Below, piece by piece: positions 40,393-48,539 of a stretch of DNA of 64,000 nucleotides. How positions within the stretch are numbered: position 1 is the stretch's first letter; every line of letters begins with the position of its first letter. Source of the DNA: Bacteroidota bacterium (GTDB lineage: Bacteria > Bacteroidota > Bacteroidia > Flavobacteriales_F > PHOS-HE28); assembly GCA_014584605.1 (NCBI GenBank), contig JACTMO010000083.1:49347-113346 (forward strand). The letters are read 5' to 3'. Both the position numbers and the translations under genes were made by a program. The notes beneath the pieces are model-generated. The model saw nothing but the letters and a program-made list of their open reading frames with translations, was not told where the DNA came from and did not search any database.

Positions 40393-42077
40393 GGAACTTC
40401 CCCTGGGGACCTGCGGCCGCCCTGGCCGTGGTGCTGCTGTGCGCGGGTTGTCGTCCGGAACAGGAGCCCGGCATTACTCCTGCCGAGCAGGCCCGTGCGG
40501 TCAACGCCGTGTTCGAATCGCCAACGCCGTTCAGCGCGCGAACGCTCCAACCCGCCGAGGTGGACAGCTTCCTGCGGATGCACCCCGAATACCTGGCGGA
40601 TTCCGCGGCCATCCATGCCTTCTACCAGCGTCGTGAAGGGCAATACGGCTGGTTCATCCACGACACCTTGTCCTCCGCCGCCGGCAACTTCCTGAACCTG
40701 GTGGTGGCCAACGACAGCATCCTGCGGCACGCCTTTCCCCACGACGCCCTGCACGAACTGGTGGAGCGGCTCAGCGACCGGCGGGACAGCGTGCCCTTGA
40801 CGCCCACCTTCATGCGCCATGTCGAGCTCTCCCTCACCGCCCAGTTCCTGCGCTTCGCCGACCGGAAGTACAGCGGCCTGGTGCAGCGCGACCTGCGCGA
40901 GCTCGACTGGTTCATCCCCCGGCGCAAGAAGGACCTGGCCCAGCTGCTGGACTCGCTGGTGGCGGGTCGCATGGACCTTTCACCCATCGAACCCCTGCAT
41001 CCGCAGTACGGGGCCCTGAAGGCGCAACTGCCCGCCCTGGACGCGCTGCGATGGATGGACGCCCTGCCCCGGGTGGACCTCGGCCATAGGCGCAAACTGG
41101 AGCTGGGCGATCGGGCTGCCGCCGTGGTGCCCGTGCGCGAACGGCTGGCCGCAATGGGCGACCTCAGCTGGTACGACCTGAGCCTCTGCACGGATCCGGA
41201 GCGGTACGACAGCACGTTGAAGGTGGCGGTGCAGCGGTTCCAGGAAAGACATGGCCTGCTCCCCGACGGCGTGATCGGTACCGGTTTCATCAGGCAGCTC
41301 AACACACCGGTCGGCGACCGCATCCGCACGGTGCTGGTGAACATGGAGCGGCTGCGCTGGGTGCCCGAGCGGAACGCGCCCGACATGCTGCTGGTGAACA
41401 TCCCCGAGTTCCGCCTGCACGTTTACGAGGCGGGGCGGAACATCTGGAGCATGGACGTGGTGGTGGGTGCGGAGGCCACCAGCACGGTGGTCTTCGCCGA
41501 CTCCCTGTCGCGCATCGTGTTCAGCCCCACCTGGTCGGTGCCGTCGAGCATCGTGCGCAAGGAGATCCTGCCGGCGATGCGGCGCGACCCGGGCTACCTG
41601 ACCCGCAAGGGCATGAGGCGGGTGGGCGGCACCGACGCCCTGCCGCGGATCGTGCAGGACCCCGGCGCCGGCAACGCCCTCGGGCGGGTGAAGTTCCTCT
41701 TTCCGAACACGTACAGCATCTACCTGCACGACACCCCGAGCAAGGGAGGGTTCAGCCGTGAGAACCGGGCCTTGAGCCATGGATGCGTACGCCTGGGCGA
41801 CCCTCGGAAGTTGGCGGCCTACCTGCTGCGCGCGGATACGACGTGGACCACCGCCCGGATCGATTCGGCCATGGGCCGCAAGACCGAGCTCGCCGTACCG
41901 GTACGGCCCCGGTTGCCGGTGTTCATCGGCTATTTCACCGCCTGGGTGGATCGGGAAGGTCGGCTCAACTTCCGCGACGACCTGTACGGCCATGATGCGA
42001 AGCTTGCGCGGGAGCTCTTCGACGAACGGACATCGGCCACGGGGATCACCGCTCCGATCTCGGGGACCGCCCCTTAG
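40389..42077 (+). CDS. L,D-transpeptidase, YcbB/LdtD-like lipoprotein
   Basis: A 562-residue protein with a lipoprotein signal (lipobox L-C-A-G-C, cysteine about residue 20). A large alpha-helical N-terminal region (about 30-255) precedes a peptidoglycan-binding-like helical unit (V-Q-R-F-Q-E-R-H-G-L-L-P-D-G-V-I-G) and the YkuD catalytic domain, with H-D-T-P-S-K and the S-H-G-C-V-R-L active-site motif (Cys nucleophile). This is the scaffold of YcbB, which forms 3-3 crosslinks. It overlaps the convergent DUF6056 gene by 32 nt at its 3' end. Confidence 0.92.
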   Translation: MRNFPWGPAAALAVVLLCAGCRPEQEPGITPAEQARAVNAVFESPTPFSARTLQPAEVDSFLRMHPEYLADSAAIHAFYQRREGQYGWFIHDTLSSAAGNFLNLVVANDSILRHAFPHDALHELVERLSDRRDSVPLTPTFMRHVELSLTAQFLRFADRKYSGLVQRDLRELDWFIPRRKKDLAQLLDSLVAGRMDLSPIEPLHPQYGALKAQLPALDALRWMDALPRVDLGHRRKLELGDRAAAVVPVRERLAAMGDLSWYDLSLCTDPERYDSTLKVAVQRFQERHGLLPDGVIGTGFIRQLNTPVGDRIRTVLVNMERLRWVPERNAPDMLLVNIPEFRLHVYEAGRNIWSMDVVVGAEATSTVVFADSLSRIVFSPTWSVPSSIVRKEILPAMRRDPGYLTRKGMRRVGGTDALPRIVQDPGAGNALGRVKFLFPNTYSIYLHDTPSKGGFSRENRALSHGCVRLGDPRKLAAYLLRADTTWTTARIDSAMGRKTELAVPVRPRLPVFIGYFTAWVDREGRLNFRDDLYGHDAKLARELFDERTSATGITAPISGTAP

Positions 42078-43479
42078 GTCCCGGTGCCGCCACCACGCGG
42101 AGGCCCTCGCCCCCGAAGTAGCCGGCCAGCGTGCGGTTCCAGTACGCCTCGGGATCGGGTGTCGGCTCGGGAATGCGCAGGCTGCGAAGGGGCCCGGTGA
42201 ACACGGGCACTTCCACCAGGGTCCTGCTGGCGCGCACCTCGCGGACCAGGCCGCTGTGCAGCCGCGCCGTATGCCGACGGAAGCGCCAGGCCTCGCCGCT
42301 CAGCAGATCGCGCGACACCTGGAGGTCGTTGCCCCAGCCTGAAAGCCCGGCACAGACCAAGCCCACGGCCACGTACCGCATGGCCGGTGTGGACAGGAGG
42401 GCCGGTAGCGGCCGATGGTGCAAGCGCCCTCCCCAGGCCATGGCCGCCGCCACGGCGCAAAGCAGGAATGGAGCGAGGACGAAGTTCAGTGTGCGGTGCT
42501 GTGCGAGCATACCCATGGACCAGTAGGGCAGCAGGGTGCCCAACAGGAGCGTGAGCACCGCCGCGACCGTCCAGGACCATGGGCCGTACGCGGCCAGGAA
42601 CGGGGAGTGCCGTTGCATGCCGGCGCGTCCGGCAAGGAAGGCCAGCAGGAGAACGGCCGGCAGCACCGGGTCCGCGAGCCATGAAATCGTGAAACGCAGG
42701 GCCTGCGCCGCACCCATGCCCAGGGTCAGCAGCAGGTCGTGACGCCCGGGGAAGTGCATGCTGCGCACCGCATTGCCCGGTGCCAGGGCCACCACAAGCC
42801 CGGCCCCCACGGCCAGGGAGAGCATGGCCACACGCAGCGGCGCGATGCGTCGGCCGTGCCGCAGATCGTTCAGCAGCCATGCCGCATGGCCCGTCACCAG
42901 CAGCACCATGGCCGTTTCGTTGCTGCCGGCGGCCGCCAGCAGGCTCATCACCGCCACCGCGGCCCAGCGCCGTCCGCCCCTTACACCATCCGTACGGAGC
43001 ATGGCCCCGGCATGGACCAGCAGCAGCACCCACGCCCCGTGGTAGGTGGCCGCACCGGTGTACCAGTAGAGCCCTTCGCCCAGGTGCGGCATGAAGTGGA
43101 GGTGCAACAGGGTGGCGCCCAGCGCCAGCATCCAGCGGTCGCAACGCCGGATCCGGAACGCGGATGGGGCCGCGAGCAGCCAGGCGCCGGCCGCCGTGCC
43201 CAGCAACAGCAGGAGCACGGGCATCGCACGGTAAAGCGGCAGCCCGGCGGCGATGCCCAGGGTGAGCGGTCCGTAGAGCACCAGGGCGTTGCTGAAGTAG
43301 CGGCCGTTCCAGGTGTGGTACTCGTGCAGCAGGCGCGCCCACGGTTCGCTGCGCATGCCCATGGCCGCATAGCCCCAATCGTCGCCGTAGGGTGCACAGG
43401 CTGCGGCCAGCAGTACGTATCGAAGGACGAGCAACAGCAGCAGTGCGCCGATGACGGGACGCGCGGACCGGAGCGGCAT
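42046..43479 (-). CDS. Polytopic membrane protein, DUF6056-like
   Basis: A 477-residue protein with about eleven hydrophobic helices. The first loop has the pattern G-D-D-W-G-Y-A-A, then Y-H-T-W-N-G-R-Y-F-S-N, and later G-L-Y-W-Y-T-G-A-A-T-Y and A-A-A-G-S-N-E-T-A. These recall DUF6056 and more broadly GT-C-like glycosyltransferases with an acidic first loop. Its place beside a DPM1/GtrB-like transferase supports a role in polyprenyl-phosphate-sugar-dependent glycosylation (inference). The start at 43479 is preferred; the longer frame to 43671 overlaps the neighbouring GT gene and lacks membrane-protein character. Confidence 0.72.
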   Translation of the reverse strand: MPLRSARPVIGALLLLLVLRYVLLAAACAPYGDDWGYAAMGMRSEPWARLLHEYHTWNGRYFSNALVLYGPLTLGIAAGLPLYRAMPVLLLLLGTAAGAWLLAAPSAFRIRRCDRWMLALGATLLHLHFMPHLGEGLYWYTGAATYHGAWVLLLVHAGAMLRTDGVRGGRRWAAVAVMSLLAAAGSNETAMVLLVTGHAAWLLNDLRHGRRIAPLRVAMLSLAVGAGLVVALAPGNAVRSMHFPGRHDLLLTLGMGAAQALRFTISWLADPVLPAVLLLAFLAGRAGMQRHSPFLAAYGPWSWTVAAVLTLLLGTLLPYWSMGMLAQHRTLNFVLAPFLLCAVAAAMAWGGRLHHRPLPALLSTPAMRYVAVGLVCAGLSGWGNDLQVSRDLLSGEAWRFRRHTARLHSGLVREVRASRTLVEVPVFTGPLRSLRIPEPTPDPEAYWNRTLAGYFGGEGLRVVAAPGPKGRSPRSER

Positions 43480-43490
43480 CGGTGCTGCCC

Positions 43491-44444
43491 TCACCACCCC
43501 ACGCGCTCGTCCACCCGGTACTGGCCGCGCTCGGGTGCGTTGCGGGCGATCAGCTCGGCCACGAAGCCCACGGTGAACAGCTGCACCCCGATGACCATGG
43601 CCACCAGGGCGATGTAGAACAGGGCATTGTCGGACACCAGGCGGGCGGGCACCGCGTTCCACACATGCCACAGCTTGTCCCCCACCAGCCAGGCGGTGGC
43701 GCCGAAGCCGAGCACGAACATCAAGGTGCCCAGGGCGCCGAAGAAGTGCATCGGCTTGCGTCCGAACCGGAACACGAACCAGATGGTCATCAGGTCCAGG
43801 AAGCCATTGATGAAGCGGTCCAGGCCGAACTTGGTACGCCCGTAGCGTCGCGGATGGTGTTTCACCACCTTTTCGCCGATGCGCGGAAAGCCTTCGCGAT
43901 GGGCGATGAAGGGGATGTAGCGGTGCATCTCGCCATGGACCTCGATGGCTTTCACCACCGGTGCACGATAGGCCTTGAGCCCGCAGTTGAAATCGTGCAG
44001 GTGCACACCGCTCACCCGGCGCGTGGCCCAGTTGAAGAGCTTGGTGGGCACCGTTTTACTGAGGGGGTCGTGCCGTACTTTCTTCCAGCCACTCACCAGG
44101 TCGAAGCCCTGCTGCTCGATCATGGCATACAGGGCCGGCAGCTCATCGGGGTCGTCCTGCAGATCGGCGTCCATGGTGATGACCACGCGTCCACGGGCGG
44201 CCTTGAAGCCCTCGTTGAGGGCGGGGCTCTTGCCGTAGTTGCGTCCCAGCCGGATGCCCTTGACGCGGCGGTCCGCCTGCGACAGTTCGCGGATCACCTT
44301 CCACGAGCCGTCGGTGCTGCCGTCGTCCACCAGGATCACCTCGTAAACCACGCCCATGGCGCCCAGCACCGCGTGCAGGCGTTCCACCAGGGGGGGCAGC
44401 GATTCATGCTCGTTGAGCAGCGGGACGACGATGGAAAGGTCCAT
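43491..44444 (-). CDS. GT2 polyprenyl-phosphate glycosyltransferase (DPM1/GtrB-like)
   Basis: A 317-residue protein. The GT2 domain has S-I-V-V-P-L-L-N-E, V-D-D-G-S-T-D-G-S, and D-A-D-L-Q-D-D-P-D-E-L (metal-binding D-x-D), with Y-I-P-F-I and R-x-Y-G-x-T-K-F-G-L near its end. Two C-terminal transmembrane helices (about 230-300) match GtrB/ArnC-type enzymes that load a sugar onto undecaprenyl phosphate. The start at 44444 is supported by the family N-terminus; a CACCTTTG box (44453-44460) is 8 nt upstream. The promoter region is shared divergently with the SRP RNA gene. Confidence 0.9.
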   Translation of the reverse strand: MDLSIVVPLLNEHESLPPLVERLHAVLGAMGVVYEVILVDDGSTDGSWKVIRELSQADRRVKGIRLGRNYGKSPALNEGFKAARGRVVITMDADLQDDPDELPALYAMIEQQGFDLVSGWKKVRHDPLSKTVPTKLFNWATRRVSGVHLHDFNCGLKAYRAPVVKAIEVHGEMHRYIPFIAHREGFPRIGEKVVKHHPRRYGRTKFGLDRFINGFLDLMTIWFVFRFGRKPMHFFGALGTLMFVLGFGATAWLVGDKLWHVWNAVPARLVSDNALFYIALVAMVIGVQLFTVGFVAELIARNAPERGQYRVDERVGW

Positions 44445-44489
44445 GGGGCCCACAAAGGTGCGCAAACGGTCCGGTGCGCTGCAGAGCGC

Positions 44490-44497
44490 TACCTTTG
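44490..44497 (+). promoter_or_regulatory. -7 promoter element TACCTTTG for the SRP RNA
   Basis: Exact TAnnTTTG. Its last base lies 4 nt before the first base (44502) of the SRP RNA terminal helix, which gives an internal measure of the distance from this element to the transcription start. Confidence 0.75.
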
Positions 44498-44501
44498 GCG
44501 C

Positions 44502-44600
44502 GGGGCAAGTCTTTCACGACCAGCTCCCGCTGGATCCCCCAGGGTCGGAAGGCAGCAAGGGCAGGCGGTCGTAGCGGTGCGATGGAAGTCGCTTGCCCCA
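44502..44600 (+). ncRNA. ffs: Signal recognition particle RNA, small bacterial type
   Basis: About 99 nt. The ends pair exactly (GGGGCAAG at 44502-44509 with CTTGCCCC at 44592-44599). Inside, ACGACC and GGTCGT form a second helix, and the apex carries the conserved domain IV: CCAGGGTCGGAAGGCAGCAA, with the GGAA tetraloop and the AGCA side of the symmetric loop that bind Ffh. It acts with Ffh and FtsY to target membrane proteins. It has its own TAnnTTTG promoter and is followed by a strong hairpin. Confidence 0.93.
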
Positions 44601-44609
44601 CCCATTGAC

Positions 44610-44644
44610 GTGCCCGGGCCGGTGAACGGACCGGCCCCGGGCAC
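44610..44644 (+). terminator. GC-rich hairpin after the SRP RNA
   Basis: GTGCCCGGGCCGGT, loop GAACGG, then the complement with one bulged C. There is no T-run after it, so it may be a processing or stabilising structure or a weak terminator; it ends 9 nt before the SDR start codon. Confidence 0.55.
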
Positions 44645-44653
44645 GAACAGCAG

Positions 44654-45463
44654 ATGACCGACCAGGGTTTCGTGAAGGTGGTGCTCGTCACCGGGGGCAG
44701 CAGCGGCATCGGTGAGGCGATCTGCAAGCGGCTCTCGGCCGAAGGCCACCGGGTGTTCGGCACCGGCCGCAAGGTCGAGGCGCAGCCCACCGGCTACCGC
44801 ATGGTGGCGATGGACATCACCGACCAGGGTTCGGTGCAGCGCGGGGTGGAACAGGTCCTGGCCGAGGCGGGCCGGATCGATGTGGTGGTGAACAACGCCG
44901 GCCTCGGGATCCAAGGCCCTGCGGAGGACATCACCCCGGAACTGGCCATGCAGGTGCTGGACACCAACGTGCTGGGGGCCCACCGGGTCTGCCGTGCCGT
45001 GCTGCCGGGCATGCGCGAACGCAAGCGGGGCCTGCTGGTCCACATCACCAGCCTGGCGGCCAACTACGGGCTGCCCTTCCGCGGATTCTACAGCGCCAGC
45101 AAGGCCGCGCTGGAGCGGTATGCCGAAGCGCAGCGCATGGAACTTTCCCCCTTCGGCGTGCATGTGGTGACACTTCAACCGGGGGAGTACCGGACCCGCA
45201 TCGCCACGGGCCGCCTGCGCCCCGGCTCGATCGGCACCGCCTATGCGCATGCGTACGAGCGGGTGATGGCGGTGCTCGGGACCAGCCTGCACTACAGCCG
45301 GGACCCCGACGAGGTGGCGGTGAAGGTCTCGCAGCTCATCCGGCAGGAGGCGCCCTACGGCGTTCACTATTCGGCCCATGGGCTGCAGCGGCTTTCGGTG
45401 CTGTTGAAAAAATGCCTGCCCACGCGGCTGTTCGAGCGGCTGATGATGCGGCATTACCGCTGA
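44654..45463 (+). CDS. Short-chain dehydrogenase/reductase (SDR) family oxidoreductase
   Basis: A 269-residue classical SDR. The cofactor motif V-T-G-G-S-S-G-I-G-E-A is at residues about 12-22, the N-N-A-G-L-G motif is at about 80, the catalytic serine in H-I-T-S-L and the Y-S-A-S-K pair (Y-x-x-x-K) follow. The C-terminal region (S-V-L-L-K-K-C-L-P-T-R-L-F-E-R) is hydrophobic and basic, perhaps for membrane contact. Typical substrates are lipids, sugars or retinoid-like alcohols; the specific one is unknown. It starts just after the SRP RNA hairpin and may be read through from it. Confidence 0.88.
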   Translation: MTDQGFVKVVLVTGGSSGIGEAICKRLSAEGHRVFGTGRKVEAQPTGYRMVAMDITDQGSVQRGVEQVLAEAGRIDVVVNNAGLGIQGPAEDITPELAMQVLDTNVLGAHRVCRAVLPGMRERKRGLLVHITSLAANYGLPFRGFYSASKAALERYAEAQRMELSPFGVHVVTLQPGEYRTRIATGRLRPGSIGTAYAHAYERVMAVLGTSLHYSRDPDEVAVKVSQLIRQEAPYGVHYSAHGLQRLSVLLKKCLPTRLFERLMMRHYR

Positions 45464-45541
45464 GCGCCCGTTCGTGCCGATACGGCCGCAGCGGATCGCG
45501 GATCGTGAACAAACCATGCCTTGGGCTGTGGCGCGCCCGGC

Positions 45542-45549
45542 TACCTTCG
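45542..45549 (+). promoter_or_regulatory. -7 promoter element TACCTTCG for fsa
   Basis: One mismatch to TAnnTTTG; 4 nt before the ATG at 45554, predicting a leaderless mRNA. Confidence 0.55.
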
Positions 45550-45553
45550 GACC

Positions 45554-46216
45554 ATGAAATTCTTCATCGATACGGCCAGCCTGGCCCAGATCCGGGAGGC
45601 CCACGCCCTGGGCGTACTGGACGGAGTGACGACCAACCCCAGCCTGATGGCCAAGGAAGGCATCAGTGGCGAGGAGCAAGTGCTCAAGCACTACATGGCC
45701 ATCTGCGCCATCGTGGAGGGCGACGTCAGCGCCGAGGTGATCAGCACCGACCTGGACGGCATGGTGGCGGAGGGCGAACGACTGGCGGCCCTGCACCCCA
45801 ACATCGCCGTCAAGGTGCCCATGACCCGGGACGGGGTGAAGGCCATCAAGCATTTCGCCGGCAAGGGCATCAAGACCAACTGCACCCTGGTGTTCAGCGC
45901 GGGCCAGGCCCTGCTGGCGGCCAAGGCGGGAGCCACCTACGTCTCCCCGTTCATCGGGCGGCTCGATGACGTGAGCACCGACGGCGTCCGCCTGATCGCG
46001 CAGATCCGCACCATCTACGACAACTACGGGCTTGGCACGCAGGTGCTGGCCGCCAGCATCCGGCATCCCATGCACATCATCCAGTGCGCCGAGGTCGGCG
46101 CCGACGTGGCGACCTGCCCCCTGAGCGCGATCCTGGCCTTGTTCGACCATCCGCTGACGAGCATCGGGCTGGAGAAGTTCCTGGCCGACCATCGCAAGGC
46201 CCAGCAAGTGCGCTGA
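45554..46216 (+). CDS. fsa: Fructose-6-phosphate aldolase/transaldolase, short (TalC/Fsa) type
   Basis: A 220-residue single-domain barrel, the normal size for the short transaldolase group. Active-site segments are F-F-I-D-T-A, T-T-N-P-S-L, the Schiff-base lysine in I-A-V-K-V-P-M-T, N-C-T-L-V-F-S and Y-V-S-P-F-I-G-R-L-D-D. Phe in S-P-F-I rather than Tyr points to transaldolase activity rather than F6P aldolase, going by what is known of the two subgroups. It serves the pentose phosphate pathway. The paralogous domain at 27480 differs at several of these positions. Confidence 0.92.
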   Translation: MKFFIDTASLAQIREAHALGVLDGVTTNPSLMAKEGISGEEQVLKHYMAICAIVEGDVSAEVISTDLDGMVAEGERLAALHPNIAVKVPMTRDGVKAIKHFAGKGIKTNCTLVFSAGQALLAAKAGATYVSPFIGRLDDVSTDGVRLIAQIRTIYDNYGLGTQVLAASIRHPMHIIQCAEVGADVATCPLSAILALFDHPLTSIGLEKFLADHRKAQQVR

Positions 46217-46218
46217 CC

Positions 46219-46839
46219 ATGCTGGTCCAGATCCATCCGCGCGACCCGGAGCCGCGCAAGGTGCGGCTCATCGCCGAGAAACTGCGCGAGGGCGCCGTGG
46301 TGGTGTGCCCCACCGATACGGTGCATGCGTTCGTGTGCAGCCCCAGGAACGCAGCGGCCATGGAACGGGTGGCAAGGCTCAAGGGCGTGAAGCCCCAGCG
46401 GGCCGAGCTCTCCCTGGTGTGCCGCGACCTCTCCCAGGCCACCCACTACCTGCGACCGATCGACACGGCGGTGTTCCGGCTGCTGAAGCGCGCCCTCCCC
46501 GGCCCCTACACCTTCATCCTGCCAGCCGGCGGCGAAGCACCCAAGCTGTTCCAGACCAACCGGAGGACCATCGGCATCCGTGTGCCGGACCATCCGGTCA
46601 CCGCAGCCATCGTGGCGGAGCTCGGGCACCCCGTGGTCGCCGCCTCCGTACACGACCCGGACCAGGTGGTGGACTACACCACCGACCCGGAGCGGATCGC
46701 CGAGCACCTGGGCGGCCAGGTGGACCTGGTGATCGACGCCGGCATGGGCGGTCTGGTGGGCAGCACGGTGATCGACCTCAGCGGCAGCGCCCCCGTGGTG
46801 GTGCGCCAGGGCAAGGGGAGCGTCGAGGGCCTGTTCTGA
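46219..46839 (+). CDS. YrdC/YciO-family L-threonylcarbamoyladenylate synthase-like protein
   Basis: A 206-residue Sua5/YciO/YrdC/YwlC-domain protein. Features are the basic N-terminal lysine/arginine patch (R-K-V-R-L-I-A-E-K-L), C-P-T-D-T-V-H-A, L-P-G-P-Y-T-F-I-L-P-A, I-G-I-R-V-P-D-H-P and a closing S-T-V-I-D-L-S. YrdC/Sua5 makes threonylcarbamoyl-AMP for t6A; the length and pattern fit the YciO subgroup, whose role is less certain. It starts 2 nt after fsa. MtaB, which modifies t6A further, is encoded elsewhere in the window. Confidence 0.87.
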   Translation: MLVQIHPRDPEPRKVRLIAEKLREGAVVVCPTDTVHAFVCSPRNAAAMERVARLKGVKPQRAELSLVCRDLSQATHYLRPIDTAVFRLLKRALPGPYTFILPAGGEAPKLFQTNRRTIGIRVPDHPVTAAIVAELGHPVVAASVHDPDQVVDYTTDPERIAEHLGGQVDLVIDAGMGGLVGSTVIDLSGSAPVVVRQGKGSVEGLF

Positions 46840-46946
46840 CAGCTGCGCGAAAGGCCGGATGGGACCGGTGATCCGCCGCTCACCTTCATCCCGTGCGTTC
46901 CGGTCCACATGCCGGACCCCGGGCCGCCCGCCCTCCCGCAAATAGG

Positions 46947-48467
46947 TCAGCTCCGCCCGGCTTCAACACGCAATCGACGGAAGCCCTTGGGCAAGGCCCG
47001 CACCAGGTCCATCGCGGTCATTCCATCCTGGCCGATGGTCGCGGCGGCGATGTCCCCGGCCGCACCATGTACCCAGGTCCCGAGCATCGCCGCATCCCCG
47101 GGGGCCATGCCTTGGGCGAGCAAGCCGGTGAGGAGGCCGGTGAGCACATCCCCCGACCCGCCCTTCGCCATGCCGGCGTTGCCCGTTCCGTTGAACCGGA
47201 CCCCGCCGTCGGGAAGGCAGACGGCAGCAGGGGCACCTTTAAGCACGACCACCACCTGCCGTTCCCGGGCGAAGGCACTGGCCTTGGCGATCCGCGCGCG
47301 CGTGTGGTCCGAAGGGCCGAACAAGCGGTCCGCCTCGCCGGGGTGGGGCGTGAGCACCGTGCCAGGCCGCAGGGTCGCGAGCAAGGCGTGGTCCCGGGCC
47401 AGGATGTTCAGCGCATCGGCGTCCAGGACCAGGGGGATGGTGCTGCGGAGCACATCGTGGAGCCGGCCTGTTGGGGCCGGGCCCGTGCCGATCCCGGGCC
47501 CCATCCCTATGGCGGTCCATCGCCCCGCAGGAACCGGACCTTCGGGCCGGTCACCGGTCCCGACCTCCGCCACCATCGCCTCGGGCGCCTGGGCATGCAG
47601 CACCGGGGCGGAACCGCGTGGCACTGCGGCCGTCACCAGCCCAACACCGCTGCGCAAGGCTGCGGCGACAGCCATCACGGCGGCCCCCAGTTGCCCCGTT
47701 CCCCCGGCCACCAGCAACGCATGGCCGAAGCTTCCCTTGTGGCCGGCCCGTGGACGGACCGGGAGCAACGGCCGTACATCCCCGACCTCCAGCAGGGCGT
47801 GGGGAGCGGCGCAGGAGGCGATGGCCTCGCGGTCCAGGCCGATGTCCACGACATGGCGTTCGCCCACCTGGTCGGCATGCTCCGGGAGCAGCAGGAATGG
47901 CTTGGGCACCTGGAACGTGAAGGTGGCCCGGGCGTGGACCACGGCGGTCGGGTCGTCCGGCCCGCCATCGGCGAAGGCCCCTGAGGGCAGGTCCACGGCC
48001 ACGACAAAGGCCCGCCGCGCATTCAGGTCTTTGACAAGTTGCAGCATAGAGCCTTGAAGCGGTCGGTCGAGCCCCGTGCCGAAGAGGGCATCGATCACCC
48101 ATTCGCCCGGGCGGAGCGCGGGGAGCTGTCCGGCTGGCCCTTCCAACAGCTCCACAGGAAGCTCCCGGAGCCGTTCCAGGTTGTGCCGGTTGTCGGCCGT
48201 TGCCCGGTCGGGCGCATAGGCCAGCAGGACCCTGACGCGCCATCCCCGCAGGGTCAGCGCCCTGGCCATGACCAGACCGTCGCCACCGTTGTTCCCCGGT
48301 CCGCACAGCACCAGCACCGGGCGGGGCGCATCGCCGAAGCGGACCACGAAGGCCCGCACGAACGCCAGCGCGGCGCGCTCCATGAGGTCCAGGCTGCGGA
48401 TGGGCTCCCGCTGAACGGTCCTTGCATCGACCATCCGTACCTGATCGGCGGAGAGGACCGGCAGCAT
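46947..48467 (-). CDS. nnr: Bifunctional NAD(P)H-hydrate epimerase / ADP-dependent dehydratase
   Basis: A 506-residue fusion that repairs hydrated NAD(P)H. The N-terminal YjeF_N epimerase domain (about 1-215) has L-C-G-P-G-N-N-G-G-D-G-L and I-D-A-L-F-G-T-G-L. The C-terminal kinase-like dehydratase domain (about 225-500) has P-R-A-G-H-K-G-S-F-G-H-A-L, M-G-P-G-I-G, L-D-A-D-A-L-N and G-N-A-G-M-A-K-G-G-S-G-D-V-L. Both halves are complete. A TACCTTGC box ends 4 nt before the ATG. The gene runs convergently to the YciO-like gene. Confidence 0.94.
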   Translation of the reverse strand: MLPVLSADQVRMVDARTVQREPIRSLDLMERAALAFVRAFVVRFGDAPRPVLVLCGPGNNGGDGLVMARALTLRGWRVRVLLAYAPDRATADNRHNLERLRELPVELLEGPAGQLPALRPGEWVIDALFGTGLDRPLQGSMLQLVKDLNARRAFVVAVDLPSGAFADGGPDDPTAVVHARATFTFQVPKPFLLLPEHADQVGERHVVDIGLDREAIASCAAPHALLEVGDVRPLLPVRPRAGHKGSFGHALLVAGGTGQLGAAVMAVAAALRSGVGLVTAAVPRGSAPVLHAQAPEAMVAEVGTGDRPEGPVPAGRWTAIGMGPGIGTGPAPTGRLHDVLRSTIPLVLDADALNILARDHALLATLRPGTVLTPHPGEADRLFGPSDHTRARIAKASAFARERQVVVVLKGAPAAVCLPDGGVRFNGTGNAGMAKGGSGDVLTGLLTGLLAQGMAPGDAAMLGTWVHGAAGDIAAATIGQDGMTAMDLVRALPKGFRRLRVEAGRS

Positions 48468-48471
48468 GGCA

Positions 48472-48479
48472 GCAAGGTA
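48472..48479 (-). promoter_or_regulatory. -7 promoter-like element TACCTTGC for nnr
   Basis: Two mismatches to TAnnTTTG but correctly placed, 4 nt before the ATG at 48467. It is weak alone; the position is the main support. Confidence 0.35.
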
Positions 48480-48491
48480 TCTGAAATGAAG

Positions 48492-48517
48492 AAGCCCCTG
48501 CCGAACGGCAGGGGCTT
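48492..48517 (-). terminator. Terminator hairpin for the outer-membrane barrel gene
   Basis: A perfect 12-bp stem (AAGCCCCTGCCG and its complement around a 2-nt AA core). It lies 22 nt past the stop of the minus-strand gene at 48540, and on that strand is followed by T-rich TTCATTTC. Confidence 0.75.
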
Positions 48518-48539
48518 CCTTTTCCGAAGGGTCGATCCC

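Noticed and set aside
43480..43671. N-terminal extension of the DUF6056-like gene
   Set aside because: It overlaps the neighbouring glycosyltransferase and encodes an Arg/Gly-rich segment unlike a membrane protein N-terminus.
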